Of a DNA stretch of 64,000 nucleotides, positions 16,949 through 24,606 are shown piece by piece. Numbering within the stretch: the first letter of the stretch is position 1; each line of letters starts with the position of its first letter. A model generated the notes under the pieces. The model was not told the origin of the DNA. It did no database searches and saw only the letters and a list, made by a program, of their open reading frames with translations. Where the stretch lies: positions 310,001-374,000 of the forward strand of contig NZ_ATZF01000002.1 of NCBI RefSeq assembly GCF_000428065.1. The letters are read 5' to 3'. The translations under genes were made by a program, and so were the position numbers. This DNA comes from Shimazuella kribbensis DSM 45090 (GTDB lineage: Bacteria; Bacillota; Bacilli; Thermoactinomycetales; Thermoactinomycetaceae).

Positions 16949-17040
16949 ATCTAATGTGGTCAAATGAGAATTTAAACAAAAACGAAAAGCCAAAACCCCT
17001 TATATATCAAGGAAAATTGGCTCTCATTTAGTGAGTGTCG

Positions 17041-17055
17041 ATTATACTTCCATAA
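17041..17055. other. Attachment-site-like duplicate of the rnj 3' end
   Basis: ATTATACTTCCATAA repeats the stop and last codons of rnj (19852-19866) exactly, then the flanks diverge. This is what integration into the 3' end of a gene leaves behind. Bases 17056-17440 beyond it hold nothing that I recognise. Confidence 0.65.
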
Positions 17056-17440
17056 CGATTAAAATCTATCGCTTTCGATTCAGTTAGTGTCATTTCGTTG
17101 ATTCTAGTACATATTTTCAACATTGATCGTGTCGGTTAGTGCGACTAATTCCTGATAGTGTTTAGTAGTTTGTTGTCAAAAATGTTAGCAGAAATCAAGG
17201 GAAGGTAGGAAAAAAAGAACTCCAGCACTATCACAAGATAAAAAAACTAAAGTATCACTATTTAAATTATATCAAACACCTTTGTGGGTACACACCTGAC
17301 ACTCTTATATGTTAAAGTGTCCCAAGTTCCAAGATCCTTCCCATTTTCCCTTTTTACCTTTTAAATTCCTGTAACTGATATAGCGCAGTCATTTTGTATA
17401 CTTCCTGCACTTTAATTTTCCTGAACTTCAACAATAATTT

Positions 17441-17466
17441 CAAGCCACTCCTAATTTGAAGTGGCA
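17441..17466 (-). terminator. Terminator of the terminase/coat chimera
   Basis: The minus-strand stem GCCACTtC/GgAGTGGC with a 6-base loop is followed by a modest A/T-rich tail, just after the chimera's stop codon. Confidence 0.55.
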
Positions 17467-17481
17467 GTTTATTAATCCTTT

Positions 17482-18060
17482 TTACACAAGTACTTCTTCA
17501 GGAGATCTTTGAGTAATGTGAAGTGGTGGTGGTACTAACCAACCTTTTTTCTTCATCATCTTTAACATCTTACCTCCGTATTGAGCATCAATCATATGAA
17601 ATTGACCAAATAACATAGCAATATCTTCACGTGTAGCTTTTCCCATTGCCTGAGAACAAGCCACTAAGCCAGTTGCCAAGGATCTCATTTGATTATGCAA
17701 CTGTGTTTTTTTGGTAAGAAGGGGATGTGGTACTCTATTGGTTTCTGCTGATTTATTGGTATACTCCACCATTGGACCCTCAGCCCTTATGATTTCGGTA
17801 CACTCTACATACTGACTGTACGCATCGCAATTTGTGGCCAATGCATCTACATCCACATTGGTCATGAGATCCACTTCTTTCAACTCTTTAACCAAGCTAT
17901 TCCACTTAGACCTTGCTACTTTATCCAGACAGCTAGGACATTTTATTTTATCTGTTTTGGGTTTAATTTCGTTTTCTAATCACTGGTTTATCTCTGTTTT
18001 AGTTAGATGTTTTCTCTTATCTATCAAATGAAGATGTATTGGTTTCGCATTCCTCCCCAT
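17482..18060 (-). pseudogene. P27-type terminase small subunit fused to a DUF3231/coat-F-like C-terminus
   Basis: From the ATG at 18060 (AGGAGG upstream) the frame reads GRNAKPIHLHLIDKRKHLTK, the N-terminus of P27-family small terminases, then a TGA at 17980-17982, then KCPSCLDKVARSKWNSLVKE and VDLMTNVDVDALATNC (P27 core). After PHPLLTKKTQLHNQM near 17700-17712 the frame passes into GLVACSQAMGKATRE and GGKMLKMMKKKGWLVPPPLH. That is the end of a DUF3231/spore-coat-like ferritin-fold protein, not a terminase. A deletion therefore joined a phage gene in frame to a chromosomal gene. The part after the stop could be made from an internal TTG at 17895. Confidence 0.72.
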
Positions 18061-18140
18061 TTATCATCATACCTCCTACTTCGTGATAATTTAAGATAAT
18101 CTAGATCAGGCTAGTAAAAATACATATAAATTACGATAAT

Positions 18141-18178
18141 AAAAGACGCCTACAAAATTAAGATTTGTGGCGTCTTTT
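18141..18178. terminator. Strong terminator
   Basis: AAAAGACGCC/GGCGTCTTTT with an additional ACAAA/TTTGT pairing and T runs on both strands. On the minus strand it lies downstream of the G+C-rich gene at 18275-18670. Confidence 0.85.
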
Positions 18179-18204
18179 TATGTTGAAGTACATTTTTTTC
18201 AGCA

Positions 18205-18233
18205 GGCGGGCGACAATACTGATGTCGCCCACC
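18205..18233. repeat. G+C-rich inverted repeat
   Basis: GGCGGGCGACA/TGTCGCCCACC with a 7-base loop sits 40 bp after the G+C-rich gene's stop. It lacks a T run and so may be an mRNA 3' stabiliser or part of the imported segment. Confidence 0.7.
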
Positions 18234-18274
18234 TGTCTCACTAACTCATAGCGGTGACCGTCGCGATCCCGACG

Positions 18275-18670
18275 TTATCGCTTCATGTTCTCCTCGATGC
18301 TCATCTGGAGCGCCTGCAGGATGGGCTGCGAGAGCTGCGAGAGCTGCGAGAGCTCCCACTTGACCATGTTAAGAAGGTCCCTGTTCTCCCAGATCTCGAC
18401 GAGGTCGTCGGATCCGGGAGAGATCTGCTGCACCTGCTCACGAGTGAGCGAGAGCAGTCCGTTGACGAGGATGCTCATCGCGAGCGCCTGCAGGATGGGC
18501 TGCGAGAGCTGCGAGAGCTCCCACTTGACCATGTTAAGAAGGTCCCTGTTCTCCCAGATCTCGACGAGATCGTCGGATCCGGGAGAGATCTGCTGCACCT
18601 GCTCACGAGTGAGCGAGAGCAGTCCGTTGACGAGGTTGTCGTTGGACATGATCGCGGCCAGATCCGACAT
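18275..18670 (-). CDS. G+C-rich hypothetical protein with an internal tandem duplication
   Basis: 131 residues, start ATG with GGAGG seven bases upstream and a good sigma-A promoter further up. The protein is two copies of a unit of about 55 residues: LVNGLLSLTREQVQQISPGS, then DDLVEIWENRDLLNMVKWEL, then SQLSQPILQAL. The copies are almost identical in DNA too; copy 1 (C-terminal) has one extra QLS triplet. Codon use (AGC, CTC, GAG, GTC) is far richer in G+C than the flanking phage relics, suggesting transfer. It is predicted helical and soluble. I do not recognise a family. Confidence 0.72.
   Translation of the reverse strand: MSDLAAIMSNDNLVNGLLSLTREQVQQISPGSDDLVEIWENRDLLNMVKWELSQLSQPILQALAMSILVNGLLSLTREQVQQISPGSDDLVEIWENRDLLNMVKWELSQLSQLSQPILQALQMSIEENMKR
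18311..18635 (-). repeat. Tandem duplication of about 165-174 bp inside the G+C-rich gene
   Basis: Sequence from 18311 recurs from 18485 with about one substitution and a 9-bp (GCGAGAGCT) length difference. The near identity implies a recent duplication or active homogenisation. Confidence 0.9.
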
Positions 18671-18722
18671 AACGGTTCCTCCGGTTGTGAGACAATGGTG
18701 TTGTGGTAATCCACTTAATTGA

Positions 18723-18751
18723 ATTATACATAAAATTAAATTTCATATCAA
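18723..18751 (-). promoter_or_regulatory. Sigma-A-type promoter of the G+C-rich gene
   Basis: On the minus strand TTGATA (18746-18751), a 17-bp spacer, then TATAAT (18723-18728). It is A/T-rich, unlike the gene it drives, so the promoter matches the host while the coding part does not. Confidence 0.7.
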
Positions 18752-18794
18752 TTAACATTAGACGAAACTGTATTTATTATTAGGAAACAATCCA

Positions 18795-18880
18795 TCCCTT
18801 TTGCATTTTTTCGGGAATTTTGTGTGAAGAAAAGGGGACGGCGGTCTATAGAAATTTTATTTCTAGCGATTCCCCCCTAC
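18795..18880 (-). other. Possible phage cos/packaging region
   Basis: Between the HNH and terminase relics the minus strand has a G-run (GGGGGG) and then GACCGCCGTCCCC. Cos-type phages of Gram-positives often keep such C/G-rich sequences between an HNH endonuclease gene and terS. The assignment rests on position and composition only. Confidence 0.3.
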
Positions 18881-18887
18881 TCCATTT

Positions 18888-19119
18888 TTATTTACTTATA
18901 TTTCTAAATATTCCATCAAACCAAACAGTCTTTCTATTATGACAAGTAGAACACATCGATTGCCAATTGGTAGAATCCCAGAACAGCTCTCGATCTCCTT
19001 TATGTGGAGTAATATGATCCACTACCGTAGCTGGTACTACTCTACCATTACGCTCACACTCCACACACAGAGGATGATGACGTAGGTATGTGGTACGTGC
19101 TTTCTTCCTCCTGTGTAAT
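18888..19119 (-). pseudogene. Phage HNH endonuclease, 5'-truncated
   Basis: The frame encodes the C-terminal HNH core: HHPLCVECERNGRVVPATVV, then DHITPHKGDRELFWDSTNWQ and CSTCHNRKT, with the zinc-binding CxxC pairs, the catalytic DH and a final His. The N-terminus is lost at 19119/19120, where the integrase repeat begins. HNH proteins of this kind sit before terS in cos phages and aid packaging. A spurious ATG inside the repeat extends the frame to 19130. Confidence 0.8.
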
Positions 19120-19121
19120 AG

Positions 19122-19748
19122 GCAAACCAATTTTTAAACGTTGTACAAGGCAGGAGATTTTTTATCGCTTATATCCTTGCAATCTATACTGGGATGAGAA
19201 AGGGAGAAATACTTGGACTCAAATGGAAAAACTGCGATCTTGAAAACGCAAGATTAAGCGTAAGCCAAACATCATTATCCAAGGTAAAAGAAGGGCTCGT
19301 ATTTCAGGAACCGAAAACCAAAGGATCGAAACGCACCATTTCATTGCCCAGTTTTGCTGTTCAATGTCTAAAAAAACATAAAGCACTTCAAGATGAACTG
19401 AAACTAAAATTCGGGAATGCATATGAGGATAATGATCTAGTTGTTGCAAGTGGTTTAGGAAGACCAATTGATCCCGCTGATATCAATCGTGATATGAAGT
19501 ATGTGATCAAAAAATATAATCTGCCACCTATTTCTTTTCATGATTTGAGACATACTCATGCCACAACTTTGCTATTACTTGGTGAGAATCCGAAAGTCGT
19601 TTCTGAACGATTGGGACATGCAAATGTAGGGATTACATTAGATACGTATAGCCATGTACTCCCTGATATGCAAAAAGATCTTGCTAAAAATTTTGATCAA
19701 GCTATGAAAAAATTAGAGTCAAAAAGAGAGGGTTTTAAGAGCGTATAA
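19122..19748 (+). pseudogene. Tyrosine recombinase (integrase), C-terminal part, copy 2
   Basis: An open frame from ANQFLNVVQGRRFFIAYILA to REGFKSV covers the whole catalytic domain. Catalytic Arg is in TGMRKGE, HDLRHTHATTLL supplies HxxR, and the Tyr is in LDTYSHV. The core-binding N-terminal half is missing, cut at the same base as copy 1. An internal ATG at 19194 leaves a 184-residue open frame. Activity without the N-terminal half is unlikely. It faces rnj and ends about 100 bp from the att-like sequence, the normal place of int in an element inserted there. Confidence 0.85.
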
Positions 19749-19785
19749 ATCTAATGTGGTCAAAATGTGGTCAAATGAGGTTTTA

Positions 19786-19834
19786 AACAAAAACGAAAAG
19801 CCAAAACCCCTTATATATCAAGGAAAATTGGCTC
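19786..19834 (-). terminator. Terminator downstream of rnj
   Basis: On the minus strand AGCCAAttTTCC/GGggTTTTGGCT with a TTGATATATAAGG-type loop is followed by TTTCGTTTTTGTTT. A copy lies in the first repeat (about 16980-17030), so the stem travels with the integrase segment. Confidence 0.75.
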
Positions 19835-19852
19835 TCGTTTAGTGAGTGTCGA

Positions 19853-21520
19853 TTATACTTCCATAATAATTGGTAAGATCATAGGACGTCGGCGGGTGCG
19901 TTCGTAAAGGAATTTGCTTAAGGAGTCACGAATGCTCGTTTTAAGCGATGCCCATTCACTTACTTGTTCTTTCATACATTTTTCCATTGTCTGGTTGACT
20001 ACATTGTTGGCGTCTTCCAGCAGTCTCTCTGATTCGCGTACATAGACAAATCCGCGGGAGATAATATCTGGACCAGATAAAATGGTTCCATTTGCTTTAC
20101 TTAGGGTAAGAACAACAACTAAAATACCGTCTTGGGAAAGGAGTTTTCGATCTCTTAAGACGATGTTTCCAACATCTCCAACACCAAGTCCATCAATAAG
20201 GACTTTTCCTGTTGAAATCTTAGGACCATACCTCGCTTTACCACCTGAAAATTCTACTGTATCTCCATTATCGCAGATAAAAATATTATCGGTTTTTACA
20301 CCGACTGATTCGGCTAGTTGGGCGTGAGCGCGGAGCATCCGGTACTCACCATGAATTGGAATGAAAAATTTAGGACGAATAAGATTGAGCATTAATTTAA
20401 GATCTTCTTGTGCACCGTGTCCGGACACGTGGACATGGGAGGTTGCACTATATACGACTTCTGCACCAATACGGAACAATTGATCAATGGTACGACCAAT
20501 ACTTCTTTCATTTCCAGGGATCGGAGTTGCAGCAATGACAACTGTGTCACCAGGAAGAATCTCAATCTTCCGGTGAGAAGCATTTGCCATTCTCGTAAGC
20601 GCTGACATCGCCTCTCCTTGGCTACCAGTAGAGATCACAGCTACTCGATGAGCAGGGAGACGATTGATCTCATCTGGCTCGATGATCAGATCTTTTGGAA
20701 TATCCAAATATCCCAAATCAGATGCGATATTCACCACATTTACCATACTGCGCCCTACTACAGCAAGTTTTCTGCCATGATGATAGGCAGCATTCACTAC
20801 TTGTTGAATCCGATGGATATTGGAAGCAAAGGTAGCAACAATGACACGTTGCTTGGATTTGCGAAATACTTCCATCAGATTGTCGCCTACGGAGCGTTCG
20901 GTACCAATGAAACCTGGACGTTCTGCATTGGTACTGTCAGATAATAAACAAAGTACGCCTCGTCTCCCAATCTCAGCCATTTTGTGGAAGTCACTATTGT
21001 TATCGTTTACAGGCGTCATATCAAACTTAAAGTCACCTGTATGTACAACAAGTCCTTCTGGCGTATCCACACAAACTCCCACTGAATCAGGAATACTGTG
21101 GTTTGTATAGAAGAAGCTTGCTTTTAATCGACCGAGTTGAATCTCTGATTGATTGGTAACTACATGACGTTTCACATCATGCACATGTGCTTCCCGTAAC
21201 TTGTGTTCAATTAGCCCCATGGTGAGTTGTGTAGCGTAGATTGGTGCTTTCACTTGTTTTAAGATATAGGCTAATCCGCCGATATGATCTTCGTGTCCGT
21301 GTGTAAGAATAATACCTCTTAATTTGCTCTGATTTTCGATGAGGTAAGATATGTCTGGAATAACGATGTCGATCCCCAGCATATCTTCCTCAGGAAACAT
21401 TAGTCCTGAATCAATTACCACGATGTCATCTTCATATTGGACAACATACATGTTTTTTCCGATTTCACCCAACCCACCGAGCGCAAATACGTGTAACTTG
21501 CCTCGCTGGTTCTTTGTCAA
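19853..21520 (-). CDS. rnj: Ribonuclease J
   Basis: 555 residues. A metallo-beta-lactamase/beta-CASP nuclease for 5'-end-dependent RNA decay and maturation. The zinc motif THGHEDHIGG (His74, His76, Asp78, His79) is complete, as are HTGDFKFD and SGHGAQEDLKLML (beta-CASP). In B. subtilis, rnjB occupies this position after dapA but has a degenerate motif. Here the location is rnjB-like while the motif is J1-like, so I leave the suffix open. The last codons double as an attachment site for the elements at 16-19.8 kb. Confidence 0.93.
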   Translation of the reverse strand: MTKNQRGKLHVFALGGLGEIGKNMYVVQYEDDIVVIDSGLMFPEEDMLGIDIVIPDISYLIENQSKLRGIILTHGHEDHIGGLAYILKQVKAPIYATQLTMGLIEHKLREAHVHDVKRHVVTNQSEIQLGRLKASFFYTNHSIPDSVGVCVDTPEGLVVHTGDFKFDMTPVNDNNSDFHKMAEIGRRGVLCLLSDSTNAERPGFIGTERSVGDNLMEVFRKSKQRVIVATFASNIHRIQQVVNAAYHHGRKLAVVGRSMVNVVNIASDLGYLDIPKDLIIEPDEINRLPAHRVAVISTGSQGEAMSALTRMANASHRKIEILPGDTVVIAATPIPGNERSIGRTIDQLFRIGAEVVYSATSHVHVSGHGAQEDLKLMLNLIRPKFFIPIHGEYRMLRAHAQLAESVGVKTDNIFICDNGDTVEFSGGKARYGPKISTGKVLIDGLGVGDVGNIVLRDRKLLSQDGILVVVLTLSKANGTILSGPDIISRGFVYVRESERLLEDANNVVNQTMEKCMKEQVSEWASLKTSIRDSLSKFLYERTRRRPMILPIIMEV

Positions 21521-21853
21521 AAAACTTACCTCCTGTATATGTTTTTGTTGTTCACCCTATAACCGCACAAATCTCACTTGGTATTCATTATATACGATTT
21601 GAAAAAGGCTATGCAAGATAGCAGCACAGAAAAACAAAAATGTCACATATAGGGGAGAGATGCACCTTAAATGGTGTATTCCAAAAGAAATTCAGAAATA
21701 TTGGAGAGTTAATCCTTTGAACATTGCAGGAAAAAATAAAACGAACAATGTTGACCAAAATAAACAGGGAAAAGTAAGATTGGCTTAGATATCATTTTCC
21801 AATTGAACAGCCCCCTCCTATTCTTCTCTGGAGGGGACCTCTATCACGGCAGC
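21521..21853. other. Intergenic region upstream of rnj
   Basis: It contains a CCCCTCC/GGAGGGG hairpin at 21812-21836, a probable weak terminator for the MFS gene. I see no other gene. Confidence 0.5.
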
Positions 21854-23602
21854 TTAGGTAAGCAGCCAATGTTCAGACACTTCTTCTTCGTAGATCTCAA
21901 ATACTTCTTTGAGATCTACGAATCCAAGTACTTGGACAGCACGAAGCAGATCCAAGACATTTCTATTTGCGTTTTTTGCAGCATCTCTTCTAGCTGCACT
22001 TTTTGCTCTCTCTACCAATGCTGCTTGAATTTCTAGAGAACTCGAACCAGAGTCCCAGAACACAGAGTAACCCATTTGGATGTTATAGCTGTATTCCATC
22101 TCTCTTGATTCGATCTCCTCCAAGAGTCGCAGAAGCAACTCCTGAATTTTCTGGATCATCCCTTCGACTGGCAGACTCGTAGATGCTTGTTTTACAGCTT
22201 CCAGAAGCCTTAGTGCACGGCATGCATTCATGAGTACCACAAAGAACGCCACCCGCTCTGTCTCCATTCCATCTAGAGTGGGAAGTTGTCCACTTCCCTT
22301 TCTCTTCAAGAGTTTCTGGAGTTGCTCATAAGAACGAGTAAAACTCTCATAATGCCCGAACTCCGCATGCAGAGAGACATACTTTCTCTTGAAAGCAACC
22401 TTCGACAAAATAACTTTTCTGTCGTTTCTCTCTTTTTTATCTTTGCATATTACGAGAAGAAGTGGGATGAGTGAGATCAAAAGCAGTGGGATAACAGTGA
22501 GCCACATGGCAGCTCCCAAATAACCCCACATCACACTCGAATAAAATGTCCCAATCACTCCACCCAATTGAATCATGAAGCCTGAGGTGGCAAACGCAGC
22601 ACCATGTTTTTTCGGGTTAACCTTTCGGCTGATCGCCTCTGTGATGCTAAGAGTGTTTCCGCAGATGGCGATCCCCATCAAGATTCCAGCTAGCAACATG
22701 ATAGGCAAAGAACGCCCCATCCAGATCATGATCAAACACAAAATCATGATCAAATTGCTACCCATCATGATAGGGAAATAGCCCTTTGGGCTACTAGCAA
22801 ACCGAGGCATTACCGTCAAGGCTACTGCCGCATTTCCTACTGTAGCCATTGCCAAAATCAATCCAGGCTGGTTCAACCAGTAACTGGCAAACCAAGCGAG
22901 AAATGATGAATACGCAGCAACTACACCTAGCCCAGGAAGAGCAAGGATAAAAGCATCCTTTTGAGTGATCCCTTTTACACTGCAAGCGGAGTGCACTGCA
23001 TGAATGAGCTTTTTCGCCCTTTGTCTCAAAGTCACACTAGGCTTAGAGATAAGAGCAAGACCAGAGTACACCAAAACAACAGAAGAAATCCCTAGGACAA
23101 TAACAACTTGCCAAAGGATTGTCATTTTGGCTAGCCACAGACCAGCGGCCATAGCAAGTCCCGATCCCAGATAAATGCAAGTACCTGCGAAGGCGCTCGC
23201 ACGAGCCTGGTTCTTGCGTGAAACACTTTTTCTCACTACGAGAAAGATTGAGTTAACCACGAGAGCGTAGGCAATTCCGTGCAGTACACGCACTACTGCG
23301 AGAGCAAATGTTCCATCCGCAAAGGGATATCCACAGAGTGTAGCTGCCATGATCGGCAAACTCCACAACAGAAGCTTTTTTTCCCCAACTTTGTCAGTAA
23401 TCCTTCCGAAGAAAAGCCTACCGAACATGACGGTCATCATGTAGGCTGTCATGACCACACTGGCGCTTTCTGCACTCAACAAAATGTGGAGGGACTGGGC
23501 GATTATATCTTGAATCGCTGAGACCGCTAGCACCTGTCCGATAATCAGGAGGGAAAGTCCCATCATCTTACGAGTGGGTTTCAAAGATCTAGTCCAGTTC
23601 AC
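21854..23602 (-). CDS. MFS transporter with a long cytoplasmic C-terminal extension
   Basis: 582 residues. Residues 1 to about 400 are a 12-helix major-facilitator core with the loop motif GRLFFGRITDKVGEKK. Residues about 405-582 are a soluble, helical, charged extension (HAEFGHYESFTRSYEQLQKL, then a helix set ending EVFEIYEEEVSEHWLLT) not found in ordinary MFS permeases. The gene sits between dapA and rnj, which are neighbours in Bacillus, so it is an insertion. Substrate unknown. The extension may sense or bind a partner. Confidence 0.82.
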   Translation of the reverse strand: MNWTRSLKPTRKMMGLSLLIIGQVLAVSAIQDIIAQSLHILLSAESASVVMTAYMMTVMFGRLFFGRITDKVGEKKLLLWSLPIMAATLCGYPFADGTFALAVVRVLHGIAYALVVNSIFLVVRKSVSRKNQARASAFAGTCIYLGSGLAMAAGLWLAKMTILWQVVIVLGISSVVLVYSGLALISKPSVTLRQRAKKLIHAVHSACSVKGITQKDAFILALPGLGVVAAYSSFLAWFASYWLNQPGLILAMATVGNAAVALTVMPRFASSPKGYFPIMMGSNLIMILCLIMIWMGRSLPIMLLAGILMGIAICGNTLSITEAISRKVNPKKHGAAFATSGFMIQLGGVIGTFYSSVMWGYLGAAMWLTVIPLLLISLIPLLLVICKDKKERNDRKVILSKVAFKRKYVSLHAEFGHYESFTRSYEQLQKLLKRKGSGQLPTLDGMETERVAFFVVLMNACRALRLLEAVKQASTSLPVEGMIQKIQELLLRLLEEIESREMEYSYNIQMGYSVFWDSGSSSLEIQAALVERAKSAARRDAAKNANRNVLDLLRAVQVLGFVDLKEVFEIYEEEVSEHWLLT

Positions 23603-23681
23603 CAGAACTCCAAGTAATTGAATGAATGTCTTTCATTCATATTAACTTAATTTTCTGGCCGCGTGCAAAAAATCTAATAAT

Positions 23682-23713
23682 AAAAAAAGATCCGTAACTA
23701 CGGATCTTTTTTT
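23682..23713. terminator. Terminator after dapA
   Basis: AAAAAAAGATCCG/CGGATCTTTTTTT with a short loop, symmetrical T runs. It ends the dipicolinate/lysine operon and isolates it from the MFS gene. Confidence 0.92.
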
Positions 23714-23714
23714 A

Positions 23715-24590
23715 TTATTGTACAAGTTCATGAAACCAAACATCTACTTTTTGTTTCTCATCCTCAGTCATCTCTACCAAAGGCAAGCGTACTGTTGGAT
23801 TCATGAGTCCTTTTTTTGCCAAAGTATATTTTAAAGGAGATGGGCTTGATGTTAAAAATATCCCTTCAAATACAGGTTGGTATTGTTGATGAAGTTTTGC
23901 TGCTTTTTTCACATCACCTGATAAATAAGCATTTATCATTTCTTTCATTTCTAGACCAACGAGATGACTCGCCACACTTACGATACCATCCCCACCTGCA
24001 GCCAATACAGGGAGAGTTAGGCTATCATCTCCACTATAGACCACTACATCATCAGGAACAGATGCAATCACTTTTGTTATTTGTGAAAGATCGCCGCTAG
24101 CTTCTTTAATTGCCACCACATTGTCTAACTCTGCTAAACGAATCATGGTTTCCGCAGTCATATTTGCACCTGTTCTCCCAGGTACATTATAGAGCATCAC
24201 TGGAAGTGTCGTAGCATTAGCAATCGCTACAAAATGTTGATATATGCCTTCTTGCGAAGGTTTATTATAGTAAGGTACTACCCCCATCACACCATCTACA
24301 CCAGTCTCTGCTGCCATACGAGTAAATTGAACGGTTTCTGCTGTATTGTTACTACCAATACCAGCAATAATCTTGATACGATTGGCAACTTTTTTAACAG
24401 TAAAAGTGAACAGGGCTAGTTTTTCATCTTTGGTCAATGTAGGAGATTCAGCGGTTGTTCCAGATACAACAATCGTATCTGTACCAGTTTGAATGAGATG
24501 TTCAATAAGGGCACCTTGTGCATCCCAATCGATTTCACCTTCTGGTTTGAATGGGGTACACATCGCAGTTAATAGGCGTCCAAATAACAT
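23715..24590 (-). CDS. dapA: 4-Hydroxy-tetrahydrodipicolinate synthase
   Basis: 291 residues. It condenses aspartate semialdehyde with pyruvate in lysine, diaminopimelate and dipicolinate synthesis. The Schiff-base lysine is Lys162 in VVAIKEASGDL, Tyr134 in MLYNVPGRTG, and the GTTAESPTL pyruvate-binding motif is at 44-52. Last gene of the ymxH-dpaAB-asd-dapG-dapA unit, 16 bp after dapG, followed by a strong terminator. Length and motifs are normal. Confidence 0.97.
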   Translation of the reverse strand: MLFGRLLTAMCTPFKPEGEIDWDAQGALIEHLIQTGTDTIVVSGTTAESPTLTKDEKLALFTFTVKKVANRIKIIAGIGSNNTAETVQFTRMAAETGVDGVMGVVPYYNKPSQEGIYQHFVAIANATTLPVMLYNVPGRTGANMTAETMIRLAELDNVVAIKEASGDLSQITKVIASVPDDVVVYSGDDSLTLPVLAAGGDGIVSVASHLVGLEMKEMINAYLSGDVKKAAKLHQQYQPVFEGIFLTSSPSPLKYTLAKKGLMNPTVRLPLVEMTEDEKQKVDVWFHELVQ

Positions 24591-24606
24591 ATTTCAACCT
24601 CCTCCG

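Larger units (their letters stand above)
16323..17055 (+). repeat. Direct repeat, copy 1 (truncated int + terminator + att)
   Basis: A 733-bp segment matches 19120-19866 at about 90% identity. Both start with AGGCAAACC and end with ATTATACTTCCATAA. It includes the integrase C-terminus, a terminator-like stem and a copy of the last codons of rnj. Confidence 0.88.
19120..19866 (+). repeat. Direct repeat, copy 2 (truncated int + terminator + att)
   Basis: Partner of 16323-17055. It ends inside rnj, sharing ATTATACTTCCATAA, and keeps a full-length integrase C-terminus without the nonsense codon of copy 1. Confidence 0.88.

Noticed and set aside
18254-18722. Plus-strand frames over the G+C-rich gene
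   Set aside because: High G+C keeps several frames open. Only the minus-strand frame has a promoter, ribosome site and terminator in order.
19853-21520. Naming the gene rnjB on synteny alone
   Set aside because: The complete HGHEDH motif is J1-like while the location is J2-like, so the paralogue cannot be fixed without the rest of the genome.
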